The notes under the pieces were generated by a model. The model saw only the letters and a program-made list of their open reading frames with translations. It did not search any database and was not told the origin of the DNA. Shown piece by piece: positions 54,462 to 63,896 of a stretch of 64,000 bases of DNA (its first letter is position 1; each line of letters begins with the position of its first letter). The stretch is from Dehalococcoidia bacterium. Its GTDB lineage: Bacteria; Chloroflexota; Dehalococcoidia; GIF9; AB-539-J10. Made by a program: the position numbers and the translations under genes. The stretch is taken from positions 1 through 64,000 of the forward strand of contig JAUWYX010000007.1 in assembly GCA_030615625.1 (NCBI GenBank), written 5' to 3'.

Positions 54462-55238
54462 GTGGAAATTCAAATCTTAGGGGCCCATCAGCTCGAGTTA
54501 AAAGGGGCGCGGCTAACTTCTCTATTAATTGATGGTACTTTGGTTGTAGACGCTGGTGGACTCACTTCGGCTCTTTCTCTGGCTGAACAGAAAAAAATAA
54601 AGGCCGTTTTGCTTACCCATCACCACTTCGACCATATTCGGGATCTGGTTACTCTGGCTGCTAACGCTGCTTACTATTGGCGAGGGCAACTAGTAGCCTA
54701 CGCCTTGCGCTACACGCTTGATATTGTCACTACTGGCCTTTTTGATGGCCAGATATATGCCAATTTTCTGGAATATCCCAGTAAAGAGAAGCCGACTCTC
54801 ATACTCAAGGCTATTGAGCCTTATAGCAGAAAAACTATCGCTGGTTTTGATGTCTTAGCAGTGCCGGTAAAACATTCCGTACCTGCTGTCGGCTATCAAA
54901 TTACCTCTTCGGATAATAAAAGCTTGTTTTACACCAGCGATACCACAGTGGGAATATCCGATTGCTGGCAGCATATTTTCCCTCAGTTGCTTATTACTGA
55001 AGTTGCCGGACCCAATAAGTATGGGGACTGGCTCAAGAAAGCTGGCCATCTTTGTGCTGAGTTTCTAAAAGAGGAACTCATACAATTTCGCCGACTCAAA
55101 GGGTATTTACCTCGCGTCATTGTTATTCATATCGGGAATCCTTTTGAGCAAGAGATTAAGGAAGAAGTAGCTCGAGTGGCTCAGGAACTAGAAGCTGATA
55201 TAAGCCTGGGCTATGAAGACATGAAAATTACCTTGTAA
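54462..55238 (+). CDS. MBL-fold metal-dependent hydrolase
   Basis: A 258-residue metallo-beta-lactamase-fold protein. The metal site HHHFDHI near residue 53 has the HxHxDH pattern, and PVKHSVPAVGYQI and SDTTVGI are later metal-region segments. The family includes nucleases and lactonases such as RNase Z-like and UlaG-like enzymes; the substrate cannot be told. GTG start, one base after padR, so PadR may regulate it too. Confidence 0.85.
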   Translation: MEIQILGAHQLELKGARLTSLLIDGTLVVDAGGLTSALSLAEQKKIKAVLLTHHHFDHIRDLVTLAANAAYYWRGQLVAYALRYTLDIVTTGLFDGQIYANFLEYPSKEKPTLILKAIEPYSRKTIAGFDVLAVPVKHSVPAVGYQITSSDNKSLFYTSDTTVGISDCWQHIFPQLLITEVAGPNKYGDWLKKAGHLCAEFLKEELIQFRRLKGYLPRVIVIHIGNPFEQEIKEEVARVAQELEADISLGYEDMKITL

Positions 55239-55303
55239 TTGCCACCCATGGAGTTACTGTTATTCTTTTCTACTGGCAAGTATTTATGGCGTTGCGCCTG
55301 AAG

Positions 55304-55338
55304 GCTGGCGCCATGGCAAGAGTTGCTATGGCGCCAGC
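55304..55338. terminator. Strong hairpin between convergent genes
   Basis: GCTGGCGCCAT and ATGGCGCCAGC are perfectly complementary, and the loop adds GCAA/TTGC, giving about 15-16 pairs with one mismatch and a three-base GAG loop. On the plus strand it is followed by AGTTTTCTTC, so it should terminate the MBL gene and may serve the opposing tryptophan operon. Confidence 0.7.
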
Positions 55339-55346
55339 AGTTTTCT

Positions 55347-56711
55347 TCAGCCTACCTTGGGCAGTTCAAGCTGGGCCTTCCTTACTTCTTCCTCGGGATA
55401 GGCATAATCTTCAAGTTGCCCCGTTAGGTATTTCTCATAGGCAGCCAGGTCAAAGTGCCCGTGCCCGCTATGGGCGATAAGGATGGTCTTTGACACACCC
55501 TCTTTTTTGCACTTAAGTGCTTCATCAATAGCTACCTTGAGATTGTGGCATGGCTCAGGACCGCTGATAATGCCCTCGGTGCGGGCAAAGTGTACTCCGG
55601 CGGCAAAGGCGGCAGTTTGAGGCACAGCTACAGCTTCAACCAACCCCAGTCTATGGAGGTGGCATATAGTAGGTGCCATGCCATGATAGCGCAGTCCGCC
55701 GGCGTGAATTGGTGGCGGGATAAAGCCGTGCCCCAGGGTATACATTTTAATCAGGGGCGTCATCCCGGACAGGTCACCAAAATCATAGGCATAAAGTCCC
55801 TTGGTCACACTAGGACAGCTTTCCGGCTCACAGCAGATAATGCGCATGTCTGGCTTCTTGCCGCTAATCTTATCCCGAATCCAGGGGAAGAATTGCCCGG
55901 CGAAGTTTGAGCCACCGCCAATGCAGCCGACAATAATATCAGGGTAAGCGTCTGCCATCTCCATCTGCTTCCGGCATTCCTCCCCGACGATGGTCTGATG
56001 GAGCAGGACATGGTTAGCCACGCTGCCAATCGAATATTTAAAGTCTGGATGTTCTATCATATAATCTACTGCCTCGCTAATAGCCAGACCTAGACTACCG
56101 GGACAATCAGGCCATTTTTCCAGCATAGCTCGCCCTGACTTGGTCTCTGTACTGGGGCTGGGGACACAGTTAGCCCCCCAGGTCTCCATGGCGATGCGGC
56201 GATAAGGCTTCTGGTCATAGCTAATCCTGACCATATAGACCTTTATCTCTAAACCAAAGAATGCGCCGGCCAGAGCCAGGGCACTGCCCCACTGCCCGGC
56301 ACCGGTCTCAGTACATAAGCCCTTGAGCCCTTGTTTCTTGGCATAGTATGCCTGAGCCGTGGCGGTATTGGGCTTGTGGCTCCCCGCTTGGTTTGTCCCC
56401 TCGTATTTATAGAAAATCTTGGCTGGAGTATCCAAGGCTTTCTCCAGCCGATACGCCCGGTGCAACACCGTTGGTCTCCAGGTACGGTAGACCGCCTGCA
56501 GTTCCTCAGGGATTTCAATCCAGCGGTCTGTGGTGTTGAGCTCTTGCTCGGCACATGCCCTGGAAAATAGACCGGCGGCGTCATCTACGGTTGCTGGCTT
56601 TCCCGTTCCTGGGTGCAAAAGTGGCGGCATTGGCTCGGGCATATCAACCATAATGTTATACCACTTGGTTGGCATGTCCTTTTGGTCAAGAAACCACATT
56701 GCTCTTTCCAT
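55347..56711 (-). CDS. trpB2: TrpB2-type tryptophan synthase beta-like protein
   Basis: A 454-residue PLP enzyme of the TrpB2 family, longer than TrpB (400 residues here). The Schiff-base lysine lies in GSHKPNTATAQAYY; CIGGGSNFAG and the C-terminal LIAHSGHGHFDL are intact. TrpB2 enzymes condense indole or serine derivatives without a strong TrpA partnership and may salvage indole. The ATG at 56711 follows AAAGGAGGAG. Placed last in the tryptophan operon beside a full trpA-trpB pair. Confidence 0.93.
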   Translation of the reverse strand: MERAMWFLDQKDMPTKWYNIMVDMPEPMPPLLHPGTGKPATVDDAAGLFSRACAEQELNTTDRWIEIPEELQAVYRTWRPTVLHRAYRLEKALDTPAKIFYKYEGTNQAGSHKPNTATAQAYYAKKQGLKGLCTETGAGQWGSALALAGAFFGLEIKVYMVRISYDQKPYRRIAMETWGANCVPSPSTETKSGRAMLEKWPDCPGSLGLAISEAVDYMIEHPDFKYSIGSVANHVLLHQTIVGEECRKQMEMADAYPDIIVGCIGGGSNFAGQFFPWIRDKISGKKPDMRIICCEPESCPSVTKGLYAYDFGDLSGMTPLIKMYTLGHGFIPPPIHAGGLRYHGMAPTICHLHRLGLVEAVAVPQTAAFAAGVHFARTEGIISGPEPCHNLKVAIDEALKCKKEGVSKTILIAHSGHGHFDLAAYEKYLTGQLEDYAYPEEEVRKAQLELPKVG

Positions 56712-56780
56712 TTCTCCTCCTTTCGATTTCTTGTTCGGCTAACATTTCGGAACTAAGTTACCCTACATATTGACCTCCTT

Positions 56781-57554
56781 TTACAATAAGGCAGCTCTCA
56801 GGCATTTAATAAAAGAGCAGGCACTTCCAAGTGACTTGTCCTCGTCGAGCAACTGTATAATACGGCTGCCCACGATGACCCCATCGGCTACCTTGGCTAT
56901 TCTTCGGGCTTGCTCTGGAGTGGAGACTCCAAAGCCAACACAAAGGGGTTTTTCAGTCCTCTTTCTCACGTTGGCTACGAAGCTTTCCAGTTCCTCGGGG
57001 AGTTTAGCCCTGGCGCCAGTGACACCGGTCAGCGAAACTAAGTAGATAAAGCCGCTTGACCTGCTGGCCACTAGTTGGATGCGTTCTTCGGTGCTAGCCG
57101 GGCTGAGAAGATAAATAAGGTCGAGCCCGTGCCTTTTAGTTGATTGTTCCAGGTCCTTTCCTTCCTCGGGTGGGAGGTCAGGTATTATTAGCCCATCAAT
57201 CCCCACCTCGGCGCACTTCGAACAGAATTGCTCCAACCCGAACTTCAGCACAGGGTTGTAATAGGTCATAAACACCAGCGGAATTTCTACTCGCTGCCTT
57301 AGCTCTTGGACCAGTTCAAAACAGAGTTTGGGGGTAATGCCTTGCCTGAGCGCTTCATAACTTGCTCGCTGGATGGTGGCACCGTCAGCCAGGGGGTCGG
57401 AAAAGGGGATGCCAAGCTCGATGATGTCACACCCGCTGCTGGCAAAAAGAGGCACTACTTTCAAGGTTGTTTCAACACTGGGATAACCTACTGTGATGTA
57501 GGGAATAAGAGCAGTATGGCTTGCTTGGGCAAAAGATGAAGCGATGCGGCTCAA
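56781..57554 (-). CDS. trpA: Tryptophan synthase alpha subunit
   Basis: A 257-residue TIM barrel that cleaves indole-3-glycerol phosphate. [15 protein letters not shown] holds the catalytic Glu region, [17 protein letters not shown] and [11 protein letters not shown] the catalytic Asp region, and [14 protein letters not shown] the phosphate site. The TTG start overlaps the trpB stop as TTGA. Confidence 0.95.
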   Translation of the reverse strand: MSRIASSFAQASHTALIPYITVGYPSVETTLKVVPLFASSGCDIIELGIPFSDPLADGATIQRASYEALRQGITPKLCFELVQELRQRVEIPLVFMTYYNPVLKFGLEQFCSKCAEVGIDGLIIPDLPPEEGKDLEQSTKRHGLDLIYLLSPASTEERIQLVASRSSGFIYLVSLTGVTGARAKLPEELESFVANVRKRTEKPLCVGFGVSTPEQARRIAKVADGVIVGSRIIQLLDEDKSLGSACSFIKCLRAALL

Positions 57555-58753
57555 AGCTTCACCCCCAATGCCTTGACTACAATATCCATATCCTTATCGC
57601 CATGCCCACTCAAGTTGACTACAATAATTTGTTCCTTATTCAGGGAACCTGCCATTTTGGACGCATAGGATATAGCGTGGGCTGGTTCAAGCGCCGGAAC
57701 AATGCCTTCGGTCTGGCAGAGAAGCTGGAAAGCTTTCAGCGCCTCCTTATCATCCACTGCCACATAGGTGGCACGTCCAATACTCTTGTAGTAACTATGC
57801 TCGGGACCTACTCCGGGATAATCCAGCCCGGCGGAAATGCTTTGAGTCCCCAGGATCTGTCCGGCATCGTCCTGGAGGACATAGGATTTCGTCCCATGCA
57901 AAACTCCTACCGTACCGGCAACCAGAGAGGCGGCGTGTCTTCCAGTCTTGATTCCCCTTCCTGCCGCTTCTACCCCGATGAACTTGACGTTTTTATCGTT
58001 CACAAAGGGGTGGAAAATCCCGATGGCGTTGCTTCCTCCGCCCACGCAGGCGATGATATAGTCAGGCAAACGATTGCACTTAGCTAAAATCTGCTCTCTG
58101 GCTTCTTTGCCTATGATTGATTGAAAATCACGCACCATTACCGGGTAAGGATGAGGCCCCACTGCCGAGCCCAGAAGGTAGTAAGTATTTCTGACGTTGG
58201 TCACCCAATCTCTAATCGCCTCATTGATGGCGTCTTTCAGGGTTCTGGTACCTGAGGAAACAGGACGCAGCTCGGCACCTAGCAGCTTCATACGGAAGAC
58301 GTTGAGGGCTTGACGCTGCACATCTTCCTCACCCATATAGACAATACAATCCAGGCCCAACTTGGCACATATGGTGGCAGCAGCTACCCCGTGTTGTCCA
58401 GCACCAGTCTCAGCAATAATCCTTCGTTTTTTCATCCTCCTGGCGAGGAGACCTTGTCCCAGAGCATTGTTTATCTTATGGGCTCCAGTGTGAAGCAGGT
58501 CCTCCCTTTTAAGGAAGATTTGTGCCCCCCCGCAATGCTTGGTAAGCCTTTCAGCGAAATAAAGTGGCGTTGGCCTTCCCGAATAATCACGGGACAGGGA
58601 ATCGAATTCAGCCCAGAAGGACGGATCACGCTTTGCCTCTTCGTAAGCTGTTTCCAGTTCGCCCAAGGCCGGCATAAGAGTTTCAGGCACGAATTTGCCG
58701 CCAAATTCCTCGAAATAACCGTGAGAATCAGGTAGCTGCTTGTCTTCTCTCAT
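57551..58753 (-). CDS. trpB: Tryptophan synthase beta subunit
   Basis: A 400-residue PLP enzyme joining indole and serine. The Schiff-base lysine is in [29 protein letters not shown] and [15 protein letters not shown] are conserved. The ATG at 58753 is preferred over a TTG three bases upstream. It overlaps trpF by 26 bases. Confidence 0.97.
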   Translation of the reverse strand: MREDKQLPDSHGYFEEFGGKFVPETLMPALGELETAYEEAKRDPSFWAEFDSLSRDYSGRPTPLYFAERLTKHCGGAQIFLKREDLLHTGAHKINNALGQGLLARRMKKRRIIAETGAGQHGVAAATICAKLGLDCIVYMGEEDVQRQALNVFRMKLLGAELRPVSSGTRTLKDAINEAIRDWVTNVRNTYYLLGSAVGPHPYPVMVRDFQSIIGKEAREQILAKCNRLPDYIIACVGGGSNAIGIFHPFVNDKNVKFIGVEAAGRGIKTGRHAASLVAGTVGVLHGTKSYVLQDDAGQILGTQSISAGLDYPGVGPEHSYYKSIGRATYVAVDDKEALKAFQLLCQTEGIVPALEPAHAISYASKMAGSLNKEQIIVVNLSGHGDKDMDIVVKALGVKL

Positions 58754-59411
58754 CAACTTTCCTTACCTCTTCGATGAACGTTCTTATTTTGGCTATATCC
58801 TTGACCCCTCCCGTCTCTACGCCGGAGGAGACATCCACTCCCCAGGGTGCCACCCTCTGGATTAGCTTAGCTACATTCTTCGGGTCGAGTCCACCGGCAA
58901 TAATGACCGGAAACCTCTTAGCTACCTGCTGAGCTAAGTTCCAGTTGAAGCTTTCTCCTGTTCCGCCATATTTGCCTTCAACTTGGGAGTCAAGGAGGGC
59001 GATAAACCTTTGTGCGGGAAGTAATTTGCCTCCGGCGGATAGTTCAGCGTAGAGTTCTGCGGGGGATTGCTGGTCTATTCGAATTGCCTTGATAACCGGT
59101 CTAACAACCTCGCGGCAATACTCCCAGGATTCATCGCCACTTAGCTGAACCCAATCTAAAGCACAGAAATCGGCGAGCTCATTTACCTGGGAACCCGGTG
59201 CATTGACAAAGACGCCGACCACTTTTGTGGCATTGCTGCTTTTTTTAACTGCACTGGCTATCTCACATGCCTTGGCAGGACTTACCTGTCGTTGACTGGG
59301 AGCGAAGACTAACCCGATAAAATCAGCACCAGCCTCAACCGCTGCTAGAGCATGGGTCTTATCTCTAATCCCGCAAATCTTGACACGGGTAGATGATGAA
59401 AATTCCTTCAT
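58728..59411 (-). CDS. trpF: Phosphoribosylanthranilate isomerase
   Basis: A 227-residue TIM barrel. [21 protein letters not shown] includes the catalytic cysteine, [13 protein letters not shown] follows, and the phosphate site is ILDG-type [15 protein letters not shown] with [14 protein letters not shown]. The start overlaps the trpC stop as ATGA. Confidence 0.96.
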   Translation of the reverse strand: MKEFSSSTRVKICGIRDKTHALAAVEAGADFIGLVFAPSQRQVSPAKACEIASAVKKSSNATKVVGVFVNAPGSQVNELADFCALDWVQLSGDESWEYCREVVRPVIKAIRIDQQSPAELYAELSAGGKLLPAQRFIALLDSQVEGKYGGTGESFNWNLAQQVAKRFPVIIAGGLDPKNVAKLIQRVAPWGVDVSSGVETGGVKDIAKIRTFIEEVRKVDERRQAAT

Positions 59412-60175
59412 CTTAGCAACTCCTTCATCTTAGCCAGGACATCACCGGCGGTAACCAGAGCCTCGCCAACAAGTACAGCATCAACTCCCCATTTCCCGAG
59501 CTTTTCAATATCTCTTTTGCTTTTAATGCCGCTCTCGCTAACTACAATCCGCTCCTGGGGAATGAGAGGCCGCAATCGGCGGGTCATATTGATGTCAATA
59601 GAAAATGTATTGAGGTCTCGATTATTAATTCCGATGATTTCCGCTTCACTGAGAACTGCTCTTTCCACCTCGCCTTTATTGTGCGCTTCAACTAGGCACC
59701 TTAAACCAAGGCTGTGACTCAGCGAGATGAGTTCCTTAAGCTGTTCCTGGCTCAGGATGGCTACTATTAACAACAAAGCATCAGCGCCATAGGCCCGAGA
59801 CTCATATACCTGATAAAGGTCGAAGATGAAATCCTTTCTCAGCAATGGAAGCCCAACCACTTCTTTGATTGCTGCTAGGTGCTCAATGCTGCCCATAAAA
59901 TAATTTGCCTCAGTGAGCACTGAAATAGCAGCAGCACCACCTTCGGCATAGGTCTGGGCTAACTCGATGGGGTTGAAGTTGGGACTTAGCATCCCCCGTG
60001 ATGGGGAGGCTTGCTTCACCTCAGCAATCAGTCGAATGTGGTCGCCCTTGAGAGCCAGGGCGAGGTCAAGCGCCGGCTTCTGCCGGGCAATATGTTGTTG
60101 CAAATAAGTTATGGTAGCTACCTTCTTTCTTTGCTCAACCTCTTCCCTTTTTTGAGCGATAATTTTATCCAACAT
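59408..60175 (-). CDS. trpC: Indole-3-glycerol phosphate synthase
   Basis: A 255-residue TIM barrel. LIAEVKQASPSRGML holds the catalytic lysine, LLRKDFIFDLYQVYESRAYGAD the second, and GINNRDLNTF and VSESGIKSKRDIEKLG the phosphate-binding ends. Coupled to trpF. Confidence 0.97.
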   Translation of the reverse strand: MLDKIIAQKREEVEQRKKVATITYLQQHIARQKPALDLALALKGDHIRLIAEVKQASPSRGMLSPNFNPIELAQTYAEGGAAAISVLTEANYFMGSIEHLAAIKEVVGLPLLRKDFIFDLYQVYESRAYGADALLLIVAILSQEQLKELISLSHSLGLRCLVEAHNKGEVERAVLSEAEIIGINNRDLNTFSIDINMTRRLRPLIPQERIVVSESGIKSKRDIEKLGKWGVDAVLVGEALVTAGDVLAKMKELLR

Positions 60176-60227
60176 TTCCTTTTCCCAGCTTCCAGCAATC
60201 AGTTACCAGCTAAACGCCGAATGCTGG

Positions 60228-61250
60228 CTACTCCTCATTTAGGCTGTGGCTGAGCTTGATTAGCTCGTCGAGTTTAGCCAAAGCTTTTCCATTGTCGAGC
60301 GTCTTCTCGGCAATGGAGGCACCTTCTTTGAGGTCTGATGCTTGGTTGCCAGCCACCAGCGCGGCAGCAGCATTCATGATAACTATGTTCCGCCTGGCTC
60401 CCACCTCTCCGCTTAATATGCCGCGCAGTATCTTAGCATTTTGCCTGGCTGTTCCTCCCTTAATTTGGGTCATGCTTGCCTTCATAAACCCCAAATCATC
60501 AGGAGAAACTTCGTAGGGTGGCGATACTCGATGTTGAGTGATATCCCACACCAGAGATTTCCCACTGATGGAGATTTCATCCATGTCATCTGTGCCGTGT
60601 ACCACCAGGGAATGCTCTGTGCCCAGACGGTGGAGAACAGAGGCAATCTTCTCTCCCAGTTCCTTAGAGGGAACACCGATGACCTGAAACTTGGCTTTGG
60701 CGGGGTTAGTAAGGGGACCGAGAATATTAAACACAGTACGAATTCCGATTTCGCGTCGGGGGGCAGCGGCATATTTCATCGCTGGGTGAAAGCTGGGAGC
60801 GAATATGAAGCCGATGCCTATTGTCTCCAGACATTGAGCGACAGCCTCAGCATCAAGGTCAATCTTCACCCCCAATGCCTCCAGGACATCGGCACTGCCG
60901 CACTGGCTGGATATTGCCCGATTACCATGCTTGGCCACCTTGAGTCCTGCGCCGGCGACAATGAAAGCGGCTGTTGTGGAGATATTAAAGCTAGAAGAGC
61001 CATCGCCCCCTGTCCCGCAAGTGTCAACCACTGGTGAAGTGACCTGAACCGGCGTTGCCTTAGCCTGCATGACGCTGGCTAAGCCAGCAATCTCGTCCAC
61101 CGTCTCTCCTTTAATACGCAGGGCGGTGACGAAAGCGGCAAACTGGGCTGGCGTGGCCTCGCCAATCATTATCTCCTCCATTACGGCTGCCCCCTGCTCA
61201 AAGGTCAGCGAGCGACCGTTGACCACAGTTTCAATGGCTTCTTTAATCAT
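60228..61250 (-). CDS. trpD: Anthranilate phosphoribosyltransferase
   Basis: A 340-residue phosphoribosyltransferase. VDTCGTGGDGSSSFNIST is the PRPP-binding glycine loop, KHGNRAISSQCGSADVLEALG and GPLTNPAKAKFQV are family signatures. The start is taken as ATG 61250, after AAGGAGC; a GTG lies three bases before it. No glutamine amidotransferase (TrpG) domain is fused. Confidence 0.96.
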   Translation of the reverse strand: MIKEAIETVVNGRSLTFEQGAAVMEEIMIGEATPAQFAAFVTALRIKGETVDEIAGLASVMQAKATPVQVTSPVVDTCGTGGDGSSSFNISTTAAFIVAGAGLKVAKHGNRAISSQCGSADVLEALGVKIDLDAEAVAQCLETIGIGFIFAPSFHPAMKYAAAPRREIGIRTVFNILGPLTNPAKAKFQVIGVPSKELGEKIASVLHRLGTEHSLVVHGTDDMDEISISGKSLVWDITQHRVSPPYEVSPDDLGFMKASMTQIKGGTARQNAKILRGILSGEVGARRNIVIMNAAAALVAGNQASDLKEGASIAEKTLDNGKALAKLDELIKLSHSLNEE

Positions 61251-61343
61251 CACTGTGCTCCTTGTTTTAGAAAATTCTTCAACAAACCTTTCCCACGACG
61301 GTCATAATTAATTCAGGGCAAAACCGAACGCGTAAAAGCATAG

Positions 61344-62771
61344 CTAATCAGCCTCCGCTTGGTCAATAGCAGCGAGCAATGCTTGCGCTTTTGTCAGGCT
61401 TTCCTGGTATTCGCGCTCAGGGATGCTATCGGCGACGATGCCAGCACCCGCTTGGATATAAGCGATGTTATCTTTGATAATAACGGTACGTATAGTGATA
61501 GCGGTATCCAGGTTGCCCGAGAAGTCGAAATAGCCTACTGCGCCGGCATAGGGTCCCCGTTTCTCTCTTTCCAGTTCGGCGATGATCTCCATAGCCCGAA
61601 TTTTGGGAGCGCCGGAAACAGTGCCGGCAGGAAAGCAAGAGCGGAGGGCATCAAACTGAGAAAGTCCAGCCCTGAGCCTGCCCTGAACGTGAGATACTAG
61701 ATGCATAACATGGGAATAGCGTTCCACATCCATAAGCTGAGTTACCTCGACTGTGCCCGGCTCGCTAATTCTCCCGATGTCATTACGCCCCAGGTCAACG
61801 AGCATGATATGTTCAGCACACTCTTTTTTATCCTTCTTGAGTTCCTCTTCCAAAGCCAGGTCTTCAGTGGTATCCTTACCCCGAGGGCGAGTGCCGGCAA
61901 TAGGATGAGTGGATACTATGTCATCCTCGACTCGCACCAGAAGCTCGGGAGAGGCTCCGGCGATATAGAAATCACCTAAGTGGAGGTAGTACATGTAGGG
62001 AGAAGGGTTAATAGAGCGCAACGCCCGATATATGGCAAAGGGATTGGCATAGGTAGGTCTTGCCAACCGCTGTGATAAGACAGCCTGAATTATATCGCCG
62101 GCATAGATATACTCCTTGGCTTGAGATACTATAGCCTCGAACTCTGCCGGAGAAAAATTTGATGACACTTCAGACCTATTTGGTGGCGCATTCTTAAGAG
62201 TCTTAGAATGAATCGGCTGCTCCAACCTGTCCACCAGGTCGTCAATTTTACAAGTTGCCTCCCGATACGCTGTGTCAACATCCCCATCTAAGTGAACGTG
62301 AGAGACAACCTTGATTTTGTGGGTAATATGGTCGAAAACAAGCAAGGTATCTGCCAGCATCAACACAGACTCGGGGAGTCCTTGGGGATCTTGATCGGGA
62401 CAGGGCAGTCTCTCAAAGTGGCGGGCAACCTCGTAGCTCAAGTAGCCAACCATGCCACCATGGAATCGGGGAAGGTCGGCAACGGACACGGGACGAAGTC
62501 GAGCGAACTCCCTCTCCACCAGATTCAATGGGTCAACGGGATTCTCATTTCCTGTCCTTAAGACAAGAGAGGGCTCGGTGCCAATGAAGCTATAGCGGGC
62601 CAGTCGCTCACCACCCTCAACACTTTCTAGAAGGAAGGAGTAATTGCCGCGGGCTATCTTAAGGTAAGCGGATACCGGCGTCTCCAGGTCGGCCTGAATG
62701 TCACGGCAAACTGGTACCAAATTGCCATACTTCTTCAGTTGGCGAACCTCTTCCAGTGTTGGATAATACAT
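61344..62771 (-). CDS. trpE: Anthranilate synthase component I
   Basis: A 475-residue chorismate-using enzyme. SFLLESVEGGERLARYSFIG near the N-terminus is the tryptophan-feedback site; the C-terminal chorismate-binding domain has HPIAGTRPRGKD, DLGRNDIGR and SGAPKIRAMEIIAELE. It needs a glutamine amidotransferase partner for ammonia, and none is encoded in this operon. AGGTGAT precedes the ATG, and the gene is controlled by the T-box at 62784-63060. Confidence 0.96.
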   Translation of the reverse strand: MYYPTLEEVRQLKKYGNLVPVCRDIQADLETPVSAYLKIARGNYSFLLESVEGGERLARYSFIGTEPSLVLRTGNENPVDPLNLVEREFARLRPVSVADLPRFHGGMVGYLSYEVARHFERLPCPDQDPQGLPESVLMLADTLLVFDHITHKIKVVSHVHLDGDVDTAYREATCKIDDLVDRLEQPIHSKTLKNAPPNRSEVSSNFSPAEFEAIVSQAKEYIYAGDIIQAVLSQRLARPTYANPFAIYRALRSINPSPYMYYLHLGDFYIAGASPELLVRVEDDIVSTHPIAGTRPRGKDTTEDLALEEELKKDKKECAEHIMLVDLGRNDIGRISEPGTVEVTQLMDVERYSHVMHLVSHVQGRLRAGLSQFDALRSCFPAGTVSGAPKIRAMEIIAELEREKRGPYAGAVGYFDFSGNLDTAITIRTVIIKDNIAYIQAGAGIVADSIPEREYQESLTKAQALLAAIDQAEAD

Positions 62772-62783
62772 ATCACCTCACAA

Positions 62784-62816
62784 TAAAAAAACCTCTCGCC
62801 AAGGGGCGAGAGGTTT
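62784..62816 (-). terminator. T-box-controlled terminator before trpE
   Basis: AAACCTCTCGCC and GGCGAGAGGTTT form a 12-pair stem with a four-base loop; on the minus strand it is followed by seven T residues. It competes with the antiterminator that includes the T-box just upstream. It ends 13 bases before the trpE start. Confidence 0.93.
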
Positions 62817-63060
62817 AACCTTCGCGGTGCCACCCTTTTTCGGCCTTTTCGGCCATCTCTTTTCAGGTACAGCCCAATTTGGCGATACCCTAAGCTGTGA
62901 TAACGCTGTCCCTGCGACAAAGCCTACTAGGTGTTAACCTTTCGGTTTGCGGCTCCCAGGTCCATTCCAGCCTCGCGCAAGTATCGGCTCACACCTTCCC
63001 CGACTCTCTGAACTCCGCCTTAAGCTGTACTAGTCCTGTTCTCAGCCTTTTCCCATATTT
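62817..63060 (-). ncRNA. T-box riboswitch, tryptophan-specific
   Basis: On the minus strand the conserved T-box core AGGGTGGCACCGCG lies at 62836-62823. The stem I specifier region reads GGAATGGACCTGGGAG; the GAA-TGG-ACC alignment puts TGG (62964-62962) in the specifier position, so uncharged tRNA-Trp would be read. The preceding AGAGAGTCGGGGAAGGTGTGAGCC agrees with the usual stem I arms. Uncharged tRNA-Trp would stabilise the antiterminator and let the trp operon be transcribed. Confidence 0.93.
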
Positions 63061-63070
63061 AATTGTTTAA

Positions 63071-63099
63071 AATATAAACCTTGTCCTTTAGTTTGTCAA
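63071..63099 (-). promoter_or_regulatory. Promoter of the trp operon
   Basis: On the minus strand a perfect TTGACA (63099-63094), 17 bases and TATATT (63076-63071) stand just upstream of the T-box leader. Confidence 0.85.
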
Positions 63100-63160
63100 T
63101 AGCGTGATTTAAATGGGGCTCAATGGATAGAATAAAGGACCTTCAGTATAGTGTTCAGCC

Positions 63161-63778
63161 TTATTTTTTATTTGTGTTTTCGGGCCAGTATCTAGGGATA
63201 AGGTCACAATGAGTATGAGTCAAACTCCACCGCATATCTTGCCGGCTCGTGCTTTGCTTGTCTCCTTTGGCTATCGTTAGTGTGAGCGAGCCAGTATAAA
63301 AGGCGTCATTGTCAAACGATATGGGAAAAATTACGCTCATTGCAAGGTCAGCAGCATTATCATCTCTCCGAGGGTCAATTATGGAGAAGTGTGCGGCTAC
63401 CTTATGTCTCCATAGATAGACCTGGGGTAAAACACGCTCCATATATTCTCGGGCCTTACTTGAGTCGCCATTATTGGCCAGCCAACCCACCATCTTCACA
63501 TAGTTGCATGCTGTCACTGCGTACCAGTGGAAAGCGCATGCCACTAAGTTTTGGTTAATTCCTTGCATCTCTGGGGCATTACCAAACATAACAACCTGTT
63601 TGTTCTCCGGTAATCTCTTAATTACCTCGGCTTCCACCCTTTGCACTTGCTCATATAAAAACCTAAGGCCCATGGCGAGATAAGCTAAGGAGTGAACTTC
63701 GTTAAAGTACTCTTTTTCTTGTTCGTCCGACAGTTTGAGATTAGCGATATGGTCGATAACTCTCACGAGGCCCTCCAA
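63161..63778 (-). CDS. Hypothetical 205-residue protein
   Basis: Not recognised. Mostly helical, with ATACNYVKMVGWLANN-like and LPQVYLWRHKVAAHFSI segments near residues 90-130, then a beta-rich end. There are no membrane helices or signal peptide. The first available starts are TTG 63778 and GTG 63766, so the start is uncertain. It is overlapped at its 5' end by the small frame 63741-63896. Confidence 0.55.
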   Translation of the reverse strand: MEGLVRVIDHIANLKLSDEQEKEYFNEVHSLAYLAMGLRFLYEQVQRVEAEVIKRLPENKQVVMFGNAPEMQGINQNLVACAFHWYAVTACNYVKMVGWLANNGDSSKAREYMERVLPQVYLWRHKVAAHFSIIDPRRDDNAADLAMSVIFPISFDNDAFYTGSLTLTIAKGDKQSTSRQDMRWSLTHTHCDLIPRYWPENTNKK

Positions 63779-63896
63779 TAATATCTTTAGCTACTTCGCT
63801 AAATTCTGCAGGTGAGAAATGATGCCTTATTTCTAGCTCACCAAAATTGAAAAAACTAGTCGGGGAAACTAATAATGGGGGAAACCTCTTCCTCAT
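63741..63896 (-). CDS. Possible 51-residue protein coupled to amidohydrolase gene
   Basis: An ATG (63896) overlaps the stop of the upstream amidohydrolase gene as ATGA, and the frame runs 51 codons (MRKRFPPLLVSPTSFFNFGE...). It overlaps the start of the 205-residue gene. The overlap suggests translational coupling, but no ribosome-binding sequence or family is seen. Confidence 0.35.
   Translation of the reverse strand: MRKRFPPLLVSPTSFFNFGELEIRHHFSPAEFSEVAKDIIGGPRESYRPYR

Noticed and set aside
62787..62816. Trp leader peptide attenuation
   Set aside because: No short frame with tandem Trp codons is present; the T-box core and specifier explain the attenuator.
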